From Verrucomicrobiaceae bacterium (GTDB lineage: Bacteria; Verrucomicrobiota; Verrucomicrobiia; Verrucomicrobiales; Akkermansiaceae): a stretch of 64,000 nucleotides of DNA. Position numbers and translations under genes: made by a program. The stretch spans positions 1 to 64,000 of the forward strand of contig JAIXQH010000010.1 in assembly GCA_027484055.1 (NCBI GenBank). Direction: 5' to 3'. Shown in pieces: positions 1 through 7,765 of the stretch. Position 1 is the stretch's first letter. Every line of letters starts with the position of its first letter. The notes under the pieces were generated by a model. That model worked only from the letters and a program-made list of their open reading frames with translations, searched no databases and had not been told where the DNA came from.

Positions 1-89
1 AACTTTCCGACAAGCTCTTCGATTCAATCCGCGCGCTGCTCAAAACACCCGATGTCCTGCGCTCGGTCTGCAAAACCCATACGCAATAG
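1..89 (+). CDS. C-terminal end of an unidentified protein (5' end outside window)
   Basis: An open frame enters from the left edge and stops at TAG 87-89, giving about 28 residues that end in RSVCKTHTQ. The piece is charged, looks helical and reads like real coding sequence, but it is too short to assign to a family. The C-terminus of a recombinase or other DNA-acting protein is possible, but I cannot support it. It lies just before a decayed toxin-antitoxin remnant on the other strand, so this edge may be accessory DNA. Confidence 0.4.
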   Translation, partial: LSDKLFDSIRALLKTPDVLRSVCKTHTQ

Positions 90-99
90 ACGAACTAAC

Positions 100-216
100 T
101 TATGAGAAATGGTCTAACGTTTCGATGGTCGCTATGATCTTGGCCATTCAATTCCGGTCGATCCCTCGAAGATCCTTGGCAGCGGACTTGGAAATCTCAA
201 CGCGGTAGGAGGCCAT
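100..216 (-). pseudogene. RelE/ParE-family toxin remnant with an in-frame stop
   Basis: Reading the minus strand from ATG 216-214 gives MASYRVEISKSAAKDLRGID, the typical N-terminus of RelE/ParE ribonuclease or gyrase toxins. The frame hits TGA at 150-148, where a tryptophan codon (TGG) would fit, then continues as MAKIIATIETL, the expected next helix. It ends at TAA 102-100, well short of the usual 85-100 residues. The start overlaps the end of an antitoxin-like frame by about 20 nt, the usual arrangement of such operons. I infer a dead toxin gene, inactivated by a nonsense mutation and truncated at its 3' end. It has not been compared with a database. Confidence 0.6.
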
Positions 217-313
217 CGGCGGTCAGTTGTTCCTTGATATCATTAAGGGAGATTCGGTCGTCTTCTCTCCGCTCCGCGACCGCTGCAATATCCCCATCCC
301 TCCTCAGGCTCGA
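197..313 (-). pseudogene. RelB-like antitoxin C-terminal remnant
   Basis: The minus-strand frame running down to TGA 199-197 encodes about 38 residues, including DIAAVAERREDDRISLNDIK and ending in LTADGLLPR. The pattern of an acidic/basic helix, then ISLNDIK, then a short tail matches the C-terminal toxin-binding part of RelB/ParD-type antitoxins (x-I-S-L-E-E-V-K). A stop codon lies in frame at 316-314 and no credible N-terminal DNA-binding half is present, so the gene is truncated. It overlaps the toxin remnant at 100-216, as expected for a coupled operon. Confidence 0.5.
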
Positions 314-444
314 TCAAATGGCTAAATCACGGTCGTTTAGAATTGCTCTAATACTGCTCGACCCAAGCTCCTTTTTCCGGCAATGGGTGGCGGTAACTCA
401 TTACCCATTTCAATAGAGAATTCAGATTTCCAATACACACCTCC

Positions 445-1173
445 ATGAAGACCCCTAAAACGATCGCCCTCGTGACCGGAGCGAACAAAGGCATCGGCTA
501 TGAAATTTGCCGGCAACTCTCTAAACTCGGATGCACCGTGCTCCTTGGTTCCCGCGAGATTTCTCGAGGGACAGAGGCTGCAAAGAAACTTCAGGATGAG
601 GGACTCGATGTGCGGGCCGTCCAAGTCGACATGAACGACGAATCAACCTTCGGAAGCCTCCATGACTTAATTGCCGCCGATTACGGGCGTCTGGATATTT
701 TGGTGAACAACGCTGGTTTCGCGAGTGATTGGGCCTACACGGCGGCTAACGTCCCCATCCAGATGCTGCGCGATACATTCGAGGCGAACTTCTTTGCGCT
801 CGTTGACCTGACCCAAAGACTTTTACCCCTGCTACGCAAGAGTTCGGCAGGCCGCATCGTCAACCAGTCCAGCGCCCTTGGTTCACTGACACTTCATTCG
901 ACGCCCGGCTCTGGCATAGACGGCTACAAGCCCCTTGCTTACAACTCCAGCAAGACTGTGGTGAATGCTTTTACGGTTCACCTCGCCGATGCACTGAAGG
1001 ACACCCCAATCAAAGTGAACTCCGCCCATCCCGGGGCCGTGGCCACCGACGCCAATCCATCGGGCACACTTAGCGTCGAGGAGGGATCGCGGACCGCGGT
1101 GGAGTTGGCAACACTTCCTCCCGATGGTCCAACGGGAGGATTTTTCCACATGGGACACGCTCTGCCATGGTAA
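445..1173 (+). CDS. Short-chain dehydrogenase/reductase (carbonyl reductase-like)
   Basis: A 242-aa classical SDR enzyme, NAD(P)H-dependent and cytosolic. Visible motifs are the nucleotide-binding TGANKGIG at residues 11-18, NNAG near residue 88, a catalytic serine near 141 in QSSALGS, and Tyr166-x3-Lys170 in YNSSK. These are followed by the cofactor-loop motif HPGAVATD. The stretch between Ser and Tyr is longer than in most SDRs, as in plant and animal carbonyl reductases. The substrate cannot be told from sequence. The gene stands alone, with no convincing Shine-Dalgarno sequence before the ATG, and is preceded by a decayed toxin-antitoxin remnant. Confidence 0.88.
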   Translation: MKTPKTIALVTGANKGIGYEICRQLSKLGCTVLLGSREISRGTEAAKKLQDEGLDVRAVQVDMNDESTFGSLHDLIAADYGRLDILVNNAGFASDWAYTAANVPIQMLRDTFEANFFALVDLTQRLLPLLRKSSAGRIVNQSSALGSLTLHSTPGSGIDGYKPLAYNSSKTVVNAFTVHLADALKDTPIKVNSAHPGAVATDANPSGTLSVEEGSRTAVELATLPPDGPTGGFFHMGHALPW

Positions 1174-1379
1174 CCGCAACGGAACCGCACCGTGAAGAAA
1201 TGAAACTTCCATATAAACGCTCTGAACGCAGAGCTGGATGATTTCTGATCGGTTATTGGACAGGCCCATCTAGGAATTTAAATGAAAACACTGGGCTTCC
1301 ATCTCTAAAAACTTGGCGCTCTTCCCCCCTTGGCGGTGAAAAAATCTCTGCTCAAGCAAGAAAGAGTTAACTCCTAACT

Positions 1380-2408
1380 TCAGAACAAGCTCGTCTGCGA
1401 ATCATCCGGGCGCGGTGGCATTGGGGCACCGATTTTCTCATACGCAGATGGCAGCGCCGTGCGTCCGCGCGGGGTCCGCATGAGGAATCCCTGCATGATT
1501 AAAAAGGGTTCGTGTACCTCCTCGATCGTTGCCGCATCTTCGCCCACGGCTACTGCCAGCGAGTTCAGCCCGACAGGCCCGCCGTTGAATTTGTAAATCA
1601 GCACTTCGAGCAGGCGCTTGTCCATTTCGTCGAGCCCCTGGGAGTCGATCTCAATCATCGCCAGCGCGGCGTCCGCGATTTTCCGGTCGATAAATCCCTC
1701 ACCGCGCACTTGAGCGAAATCCCGCACCCAGCGCAGTAGCGCATTGGCGACGCGTGGGGTGCCGCGGGAGCGGGAGGCCACTTCCAGCGCCCCGCCCCGC
1801 TCGATTGGGACCTCCAGCAAGCCCGCCGAGCGCTCGATGATCTGGGCCAACTCGTCATGCGTGTAATAGTCCAAACGATTCGCCAACCCGAAGCGCGAGC
1901 GCAGCGGCGCGGTCAGCATTCCTGAGCGAGTCGTCGCCCCGACCAAGGTGAAGCGGGGTAAATTGATCTGCACCGAACGTGCGGACGGCCCGGAGTCGAT
2001 GATGATGTCGAGCCGGAAATCCTCCATCGCCGGGTAGAGATACTCCTCGATGGCCGGGTGTAGGCGGTGGATTTCATCAATGAATAGAATGTCGCCCTTC
2101 TGGATATTGGTCAAAATCCCCGCCAAGTCGCCCGCCTTCTCGATTTGGGGCCCAGACGTCGTGTGAAGTTGGGTGCCGGCTGCCCGGGCGATGAGATTTG
2201 CCAGCGTCGTTTTCCCCAATCCCGGCGGGCCGGAAAGTAGCACGTGATCGAGAACGTCGCCACGTCCTTTCGCCGCTTCCAGCATGAGGAGGATGCGATC
2301 CTTGACCTTTTCCTGTCCGATGAATTCCGAAAATGCCGGTGGCCGCAGCGAGACGTCGAAGGGCGTGGCCGGTGCGGTGGTGGTCGTTTGGTAGAAATTT
2401 TCAGACAT
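1380..2408 (-). CDS. ruvB: Holliday junction branch migration DNA helicase RuvB
   Basis: A 342-aa AAA+ motor that, with RuvA, drives branch migration of Holliday junctions. The protein shows Walker [10 protein letters not shown] (residues 60-68), Walker [10 protein letters not shown], a sensor-1 GATTRSG segment, and an LRSRFG segment near the arginine finger. A C-terminal winged-helix follows, containing [12 protein letters not shown]. Length and order match the family. No ruvA or ruvC is adjacent, which is unusual next to the Escherichia arrangement but common in other phyla. A terminator for the next minus-strand gene lies just upstream, so ruvB should have its own promoter between about 2409 and 2465. 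Confidence 0.97.
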   Translation of the reverse strand: MSENFYQTTTTAPATPFDVSLRPPAFSEFIGQEKVKDRILLMLEAAKGRGDVLDHVLLSGPPGLGKTTLANLIARAAGTQLHTTSGPQIEKAGDLAGILTNIQKGDILFIDEIHRLHPAIEEYLYPAMEDFRLDIIIDSGPSARSVQINLPRFTLVGATTRSGMLTAPLRSRFGLANRLDYYTHDELAQIIERSAGLLEVPIERGGALEVASRSRGTPRVANALLRWVRDFAQVRGEGFIDRKIADAALAMIEIDSQGLDEMDKRLLEVLIYKFNGGPVGLNSLAVAVGEDAATIEEVHEPFLIMQGFLMRTPRGRTALPSAYEKIGAPMPPRPDDSQTSLF

Positions 2409-2465
2409 TGGGCGGGCGGGGATTCAAGCGGAGCGCACCACGCCTGAGAAGCGCGTATTTAAAGG

Positions 2466-2514
2466 AAAAGGGCCGTCAGAGGGAGGACTCGATGTCCATT
2501 TCCCCTGACGGCCC
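2466..2514 (-). terminator. Intrinsic terminator of the 993-aa secreted protein gene
   Basis: On the minus strand, GGGCCGTCAG pairs with CTGACGGCCC (arms 2505-2514 and 2470-2479), followed by a short T-run at 2469-2466. The 25-nt loop contains a smaller GGAC/GTCC hairpin. It lies 20 nt past the stop codon of the gene ending at 2534. Confidence 0.75.
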
Positions 2515-2533
2515 CGGATGATTCGGCGCCAGT

Positions 2534-5515
2534 TTATGGATTATCCGCCTTGATGCGGGTGAACATCTTCGCAGATGCCGTCCCGCTGGTGGTGGTCGTG
2601 ACGGTCACCACGCCGGATTCTGGGGCGGATGCGACGATGGTTCCGATGGTGCCTGCGGTGTTGGCGACTCCACTGGTGACCCACTCGGTGAGATCACTGG
2701 ACCATTGATAGGCGTAGGTGACATCGCTGGCGAGGGTCGGATTCAGCGTGTGCTGGAAGGTGACCGAGTTCGCTGTCGCAGAAACCTGAGTGAGTCCTGC
2801 ACTGGCGGCATTTGGGTTGCTACCTAGCACGTTTTCCACACCGTTCGGGATGCCGTCGTTGTCGGTGTCGGTGGTGAAGCCGGTTGCGGGACTGTTTGCA
2901 GTGAGCCAATCTGCGTAGCTATTTCCATCACTTGGGCCGGTCACCGTTAGCGTTCCTGTGCCGGTGGGTTCGAAGAAGGTGTCACTCGGGTTCGCAGCTC
3001 CTGAAAGGACGGAGCCATAGATACCCGGAGGCTGTTCGACACCATTGTAGAACAGAGTGCTCACGACCTCGTTGGTATCGGCCGGAATGAGCACTTGGCC
3101 GCTGGTGATGTCGAGTTTCCCGGAATTCGCGAGGGAGTTCCCATTCACCGCAAGCACGCCTGCGGCGACTGTGGTGGGACCGGTGTAGGTGTTTGCTGCA
3201 TCGAGGGTCAAAGTCCCGAGGCCGGATTTGGTGAGTCCACCATCCGGTGTTGAGCCTAAATCACTGTCGTGGATGAGTGGCTGTTTGATGGTAATGGCGA
3301 AGCCACTGCTATCGAAGAGCAAGCCGCCAGCCTGCACTTTTGCGGTGATGAGGGTGTTCGTATTGGTTTCAATGAAATCGATATTCGTACTCTTTGCCTT
3401 CACGAGACTGCCGTTGAAGTTGATGTTCGCAGTCGCAGGACTGCCCTCTATGTTGGCCCGAGCGTTGAAGAAGTTCAGTCTAACTTCACCACCGTTGAGA
3501 TTCATGGTCGAAGTGAGGCCAGGCTCATTGACCATCGAAAACTGGTTCAGATCGGCGAGGCCACCATTGATGTTCACGATGCCACTGCCGAGGGTGAATC
3601 CGATGAGGAACTCTAAGTTGTTGGTGTAGGTTCCACCTGTATTTAAGGTGAAGGTCGCGGTGCCAGCAGATCGGCCGATCGAGAAGTTATCAGTCGAGAG
3701 TGATCCTCCATTGATTTCTAGGACACCATTACCATACACACCGTTGAGTGTGGAGCCTGTTGTAATAAAGGCGCCGGAGGCAATTTTCAGGGTGCCGCCG
3801 TCCACCCGAAGTCCACCGGATCTTAGGTTATTAGAAGTGACACCCCCGGGATTGAGCGTGAGTGTGCCGGCGCCGATTTTTGAAAAATTGGTGATCTGCT
3901 GCGCGGTCGCGGGCGCGGCAAAAACCGGTGCGGAGATCGTCCCAGTCCATGTGGAATCAAAGCCGTTGGTATCGATGCGTCCGGTGGTGGTGTTAACACC
4001 CGCAGCGCCCGCTACATTATTGGCGATGAGGATGGGGCGGGCGCTGTCGAAGGCCGAAAGTAGCCGAAGTGTGCCAGCCGTGCCGAGGTTGAAGCGCAGG
4101 TTGTTGGCTGCTGCTCCTAGGCTGCCATTTCCAGCCACTTCAAGAGTTGAACCGTTATCCCATCTGACGCCACCGGTGAAGGTGTTGCTGGTGTTGTTCA
4201 GGCGCAGGATGTTGGCATCTCCGGCGAGGTAAAGGCCGATGTTGTTGTTACTGCCGGATACCACGCCATTGACGGTGAGGGCTCTACGGAGAAACAGATC
4301 TGCTGGGGAAGTGCAGTTAAGTGCTAGATTTCCATCGATGATCAGGTTGCCAACGGTAAGACCCGTTCCTAAATCTCCGTTATGGATAATCATCCGATTT
4401 CCTGCAAAGGACACATTGTTGGCGAGAGTGCGATTTCCATCCAGGGCGGCAATGAAGGTGTTACCACCTGCGCCGACCGTAAGCGTTCCTGTTCCGGCCG
4501 CGTTGTTGTTGGTGAGGCCAAGGAATTGGATGGCTTGGGTGACTCCGCCGCTAAGGCTGGCGTTGATGCCTCCTAGGACGACGCTTGGATTGGTGCCAAG
4601 ACCTTGTAAGGTGAGGAGTGCACTGCCGGTGAGTGCGGAGTTGATACGAGTCGTGGCCGCAGTGGCTTTTATAACAGCAAAAGCGCTGCCTATGTTGATT
4701 GGTCCACCTGTGACGGTGTAGCCAGGAACCGTGAAATCTATGACGTTGGCGTTCACTCCTTCATTGGCGACGGTTAAGACTCCGGCGGTGCCGCCGATGA
4801 CGGCTCGTTTGCCTGCATTTGTCCATGTGACGTTGTTGGTGCCGTCCCACCAGAGGTTGTTAGTCAATTCGTCCCACGTCCCGGTGCCACCTTGAGCGCT
4901 TGGAGTAGCCGCGTCTGCATCCCATTCAAGCGGCGCTAAGTTTTCCGTATAGACCCGTAAATAGTCGATAGAGGCGACTTTACCGATGCCAGCAGCATCG
5001 GAAATGAGGTCGAGGCGCAGGCGGTCTAGCTGACCGGAAATCCGGTTGAAAGGGAAGGAGATGCGGACCGTCTTGAATTGCCCATCAGGAACAAATGTGG
5101 TGCTAGGAATCGTGAGGGAACGTCCGCCGCCGAAACCACCGATAAGATCGTCCCAGAAAAGATCGATGCGGGTCGTGTCTGTGACATCTTTTTTAATCCG
5201 CATTTCAAGAATGACACGGTATGGCGTGGGAATCGTAGTGACGGGAGATGTGAAATTCGGGTCATTGCTCGCCGCCGTGCCAGTGATAATGCCACCGATG
5301 GGAGTGCCTGCATCCAAAGTAAATCCGCCAGCGTTGCCTGCCCACGATTCTAGATTCCCATCGGTATCCCAATTCCATGCTTGGGCGAGGGTGTATTCGG
5401 ACGGAATTGCCCCGGACGGGTTGATTTCTATGGTTTGTGAGTAGCTGAATTGAGTAAACGCTGCGGATGAGGCGAGCAGAAAGAATGCAGAGTGGATGGA
5501 TTTTTTGGGTTTCAT
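2534..5515 (-). CDS. Secreted autotransporter-associated beta-strand repeat protein
   Basis: A 993-aa exported protein with an N-terminal signal peptide (KSIHSAFFLLASSAAFTQFS, probable cleavage after FSYS). The middle is a long Gly/Asn/Thr-rich beta-helix-like region. It includes the PATR signature GLGTLTLDAANTYTGPTTV near residue 770, a repeat known from autotransporter passengers and common in Verrucomicrobiota. Near residue 880 is a calcium-binding-type DTDNDGIPNGVE motif. The C-terminus ends in a YQWSSDLTEW domain finishing with KMFTRIKADNP. No beta-barrel translocator is visible, so the protein is probably a surface or extracellular adhesin-like or polymer-binding protein rather than a true autotransporter. 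The ligand is unknown. Confidence 0.85.
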   Translation of the reverse strand: MKPKKSIHSAFFLLASSAAFTQFSYSQTIEINPSGAIPSEYTLAQAWNWDTDGNLESWAGNAGGFTLDAGTPIGGIITGTAASNDPNFTSPVTTIPTPYRVILEMRIKKDVTDTTRIDLFWDDLIGGFGGGRSLTIPSTTFVPDGQFKTVRISFPFNRISGQLDRLRLDLISDAAGIGKVASIDYLRVYTENLAPLEWDADAATPSAQGGTGTWDELTNNLWWDGTNNVTWTNAGKRAVIGGTAGVLTVANEGVNANVIDFTVPGYTVTGGPINIGSAFAVIKATAATTRINSALTGSALLTLQGLGTNPSVVLGGINASLSGGVTQAIQFLGLTNNNAAGTGTLTVGAGGNTFIAALDGNRTLANNVSFAGNRMIIHNGDLGTGLTVGNLIIDGNLALNCTSPADLFLRRALTVNGVVSGSNNNIGLYLAGDANILRLNNTSNTFTGGVRWDNGSTLEVAGNGSLGAAANNLRFNLGTAGTLRLLSAFDSARPILIANNVAGAAGVNTTTGRIDTNGFDSTWTGTISAPVFAAPATAQQITNFSKIGAGTLTLNPGGVTSNNLRSGGLRVDGGTLKIASGAFITTGSTLNGVYGNGVLEINGGSLSTDNFSIGRSAGTATFTLNTGGTYTNNLEFLIGFTLGSGIVNINGGLADLNQFSMVNEPGLTSTMNLNGGEVRLNFFNARANIEGSPATANINFNGSLVKAKSTNIDFIETNTNTLITAKVQAGGLLFDSSGFAITIKQPLIHDSDLGSTPDGGLTKSGLGTLTLDAANTYTGPTTVAAGVLAVNGNSLANSGKLDITSGQVLIPADTNEVVSTLFYNGVEQPPGIYGSVLSGAANPSDTFFEPTGTGTLTVTGPSDGNSYADWLTANSPATGFTTDTDNDGIPNGVENVLGSNPNAASAGLTQVSATANSVTFQHTLNPTLASDVTYAYQWSSDLTEWVTSGVANTAGTIGTIVASAPESGVVTVTTTTSGTASAKMFTRIKADNP

Positions 5516-5709
5516 GGGTAAATCACCACTACTCCAATAAATCGGCGGTTTATACGTTTTTTCTCATAAAATTGCTTGGCTAGGAAGCTACAGACCGGTG
5601 ACCACTTTGCCCGTGGCTGAGCCAAATCGTGCAAGCCCGCATTTTTCTCCGTCTTTACCCTTGCCACCCCCGACTCGACCGCTAGGGTGCGCGTTCGTTT
5701 TTCTTTCTA

Positions 5710-5758
5710 CTGACAGACGGTTGGCGCCCCGGTGTCTGTCAGTTTTACTTCTCGGGGC
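5710..5758 (+). promoter_or_regulatory. Predicted H-type pseudoknot in the rpsA leader
   Basis: CTGACAGAC (5710-5718) is perfectly complementary to GTCTGTCAG (5734-5742), and TTTT follows. Within the loop, GCCCCG (5726-5731) is complementary to CGGGGC (5753-5758), downstream of the U-rich segment. The two pairings interleave as an H-type pseudoknot: stem 1 of 9 bp, stem 2 of 6 bp, loops of 7, 2 and 10 nt. It ends 52 nt before the rpsA start. Read without stem 2, the hairpin plus TTTT resembles a weak terminator, so attenuation is an alternative. The complementarity is observed; the regulatory role is inferred. Confidence 0.5.
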
Positions 5759-5810
5759 AATTTCAGGAAGAGAACGCAACCAACAACACAACCCCAAACC
5801 AAACAACACT

Positions 5811-7529
5811 ATGGCTTACGCATGTGCGGAACCCACCAACCAGGCACTTAACGACCTGATCGACTCCAAATTCCGCGAATTCCGCGAAGGATCGATTGTC
5901 AAAGGCACGATTCTTGAAATCCGCCCCCAGGTCGTCCTCGTCGATATCGGCTATAAGTCCGAAGGAGCCATCCCTTCCAACGAGTTCGAAGACGAAGAAA
6001 TCGAAATCGGTGACGAAATCGAAGTTCTCCTCGAGAGACTCGAAAACGACGAAGGCATGGTCGTCCTCTCCAAGGAAAAGGCCGCCCACAAACAAAACTG
6101 GGAAAAAATCGTCAAAGTCTTCCAAGACGGCGGACTCGTTCGCGGCAAGGTCAAGGCAGTCGTCAAAGGCGGCCTCACCGTCAACGTCGGCGTCGAAGCC
6201 TTCCTTCCCGGCTCACAAGTGGACATCATCCCACCGAAGGACCTCACCGAATACGTCGGCAACGTTTACGAATTCAAAATCGTTAAAATCAACGACGAGC
6301 GTAAAAACATCGTCATCTCCCGCCGCGAAGTCATCGAGGCAGAGCGCTCCGAGCAACGCCAGACCTTCCTTCAATCCGTCAAAATCGGCGACAAGGTCAC
6401 GGGTGCGATCAAGAACATCACCGACTTCGGTGCCTTCGTCGATCTCGCCGGCATGGACGGACTCCTCCACATCACCGACATGTCGTGGGGCCGCATCAAC
6501 CATCCTTCCGAGCTCCTTCACATCGGCCAATCCGTGGATGTCGTCATCCTCGACGTGGACCGCGAAAAAGAGCGCGTTTCCCTCGGTCTCAAGCAGACTT
6601 CCGACAATCCATGGGAAGACATCGAGCGGAAATACCCAATCGGCCACAACGTCAAGGGCCGGGTCACCAAGCTCCTTCCTTACGGCGCGTTCATCGAAAT
6701 CGAAAAAGGAGTCGAAGGACTCGTTCACGTTTCCGAACTCAGCTGGGTCAAGCGCATCACCCGTCCGTCCGACGTGCTCGAAATGGGCCAGGAAATTTCG
6801 GCCGTCGTCCTCGGCATCAGCATCGAAGAGCAGAAAATCTCGCTCGGCGTGCGTCAGCTCGACTCGAACCCATGGGACGAAATCGAACTCCGCTACCCAG
6901 TCGGAGCCACCATCAATGGCCCGGTCCGCAACCTCACCGCTTACGGTGCGTTCGTGGAACTCGAAGAAGGCATCGACGGTATGATCCACGTCTCGGACAT
7001 GTCCTGGACCCGCAAGATCAATCATCCTTCCGAAGTTCTCAAAAAGAACGACGAAGTCGAAGCCATCGTGCTCGCCATCGACAAGGCCAACCAGCGCGTT
7101 TCCCTCGGTATCAAACAAACCGAAGGCGACCCATGGAGCCTCATCGACAGCCGCTTCAAGGTCGGCGACCTCGTCAAGGGCACCGTTGCCAAGATCGCAT
7201 CCTTCGGAGCCTTCATCAGCCTGGAAGGTGACATCGACGGCCTCATCCACATCTCGCAACTCAGCGAAGACCATGTGGAGAAGGTCAAAGACATCATCAA
7301 GGTCGGCGAGGAAATCGAAGCCCGCGTTATCAAGGTGGACAAGGTCGAGCGCCGCATCGGGCTCTCCATCAAGGCCGTCAACTACAGCGAAGCCGATCTG
7401 AAAAAGGAAAGCGCCAGCTTCGAGTCCCTCCGCCCATCCTCCGAGATGGTCGGCCTCGAGCAAGCCTTCAACCTCGCCAGCTTGGCCACCGGTTCCTCCG
7501 AGGACTGGAGCCCAGGTCAGGAAGACTAA
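5811..7529 (+). CDS. rpsA: 30S ribosomal protein S1
   Basis: A 572-aa protein built from about six S1 (OB-fold) RNA-binding domains; it recruits mRNA to the 30S subunit. Repeated signatures such as GAFVDLAGMDGLLHITDMSW, GAFIEIEKGVEGLVHVSELS and GAFISLEGDIDGLIHISQLS are spaced about 87 residues apart. Length matches bacterial S1. I chose ATG 5811 (MAYACAEPTNQ); the frame stays open upstream but codes for low-complexity sequence unlike S1. No Shine-Dalgarno lies before the start; the A/C-rich unstructured leader suggests S1-dependent initiation. A foldable leader element at 5710-5758 may mediate autoregulation. A terminator follows at 7573. Confidence 0.96.
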   Translation: MAYACAEPTNQALNDLIDSKFREFREGSIVKGTILEIRPQVVLVDIGYKSEGAIPSNEFEDEEIEIGDEIEVLLERLENDEGMVVLSKEKAAHKQNWEKIVKVFQDGGLVRGKVKAVVKGGLTVNVGVEAFLPGSQVDIIPPKDLTEYVGNVYEFKIVKINDERKNIVISRREVIEAERSEQRQTFLQSVKIGDKVTGAIKNITDFGAFVDLAGMDGLLHITDMSWGRINHPSELLHIGQSVDVVILDVDREKERVSLGLKQTSDNPWEDIERKYPIGHNVKGRVTKLLPYGAFIEIEKGVEGLVHVSELSWVKRITRPSDVLEMGQEISAVVLGISIEEQKISLGVRQLDSNPWDEIELRYPVGATINGPVRNLTAYGAFVELEEGIDGMIHVSDMSWTRKINHPSEVLKKNDEVEAIVLAIDKANQRVSLGIKQTEGDPWSLIDSRFKVGDLVKGTVAKIASFGAFISLEGDIDGLIHISQLSEDHVEKVKDIIKVGEEIEARVIKVDKVERRIGLSIKAVNYSEADLKKESASFESLRPSSEMVGLEQAFNLASLATGSSEDWSPGQED

Positions 7530-7572
7530 TCAAGGAGCGTGGGTGTCTCGCCCACGAGTTCTATTCAAAAAG

Positions 7573-7604
7573 CCGGACGGGAGTCATCCCGCCCGGTTTT
7601 TTTT
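7573..7604 (+). terminator. Intrinsic terminator of rpsA
   Basis: CCGGACGGG pairs with CCCGCCCGG (one mismatch) around a short loop, followed by eight T residues at 7597-7604. It lies 44 nt downstream of the rpsA stop codon. Confidence 0.9.
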
Positions 7605-7765
7605 GTGGAGATGCGTGCCAATCCCTGCCTTGGAGCCGCCCATAAAAAATAGGATGCCCCTTGCGGATATCCTTGAATACTTCACTTCGCCACCGTTGGC
7701 CAATTGACGCTCTTTCCGGCCTAGGGTTGCCGTGGGCGAAATCGAGTGTCAGGCTACCCGCGTTC

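Noticed and set aside
5598-5810. N-terminal extension of rpsA by 71 codons
   Set aside because: The residues are Pro/Arg-rich and unlike S1; the region holds the folded leader and the S1 family starts near MAYACAEP.
6213-7463. Long open frame (about 416 aa) antisense to rpsA
   Set aside because: It is an acidic Asp/Val-rich shadow caused by biased codon use of rpsA; no start signal and no family.
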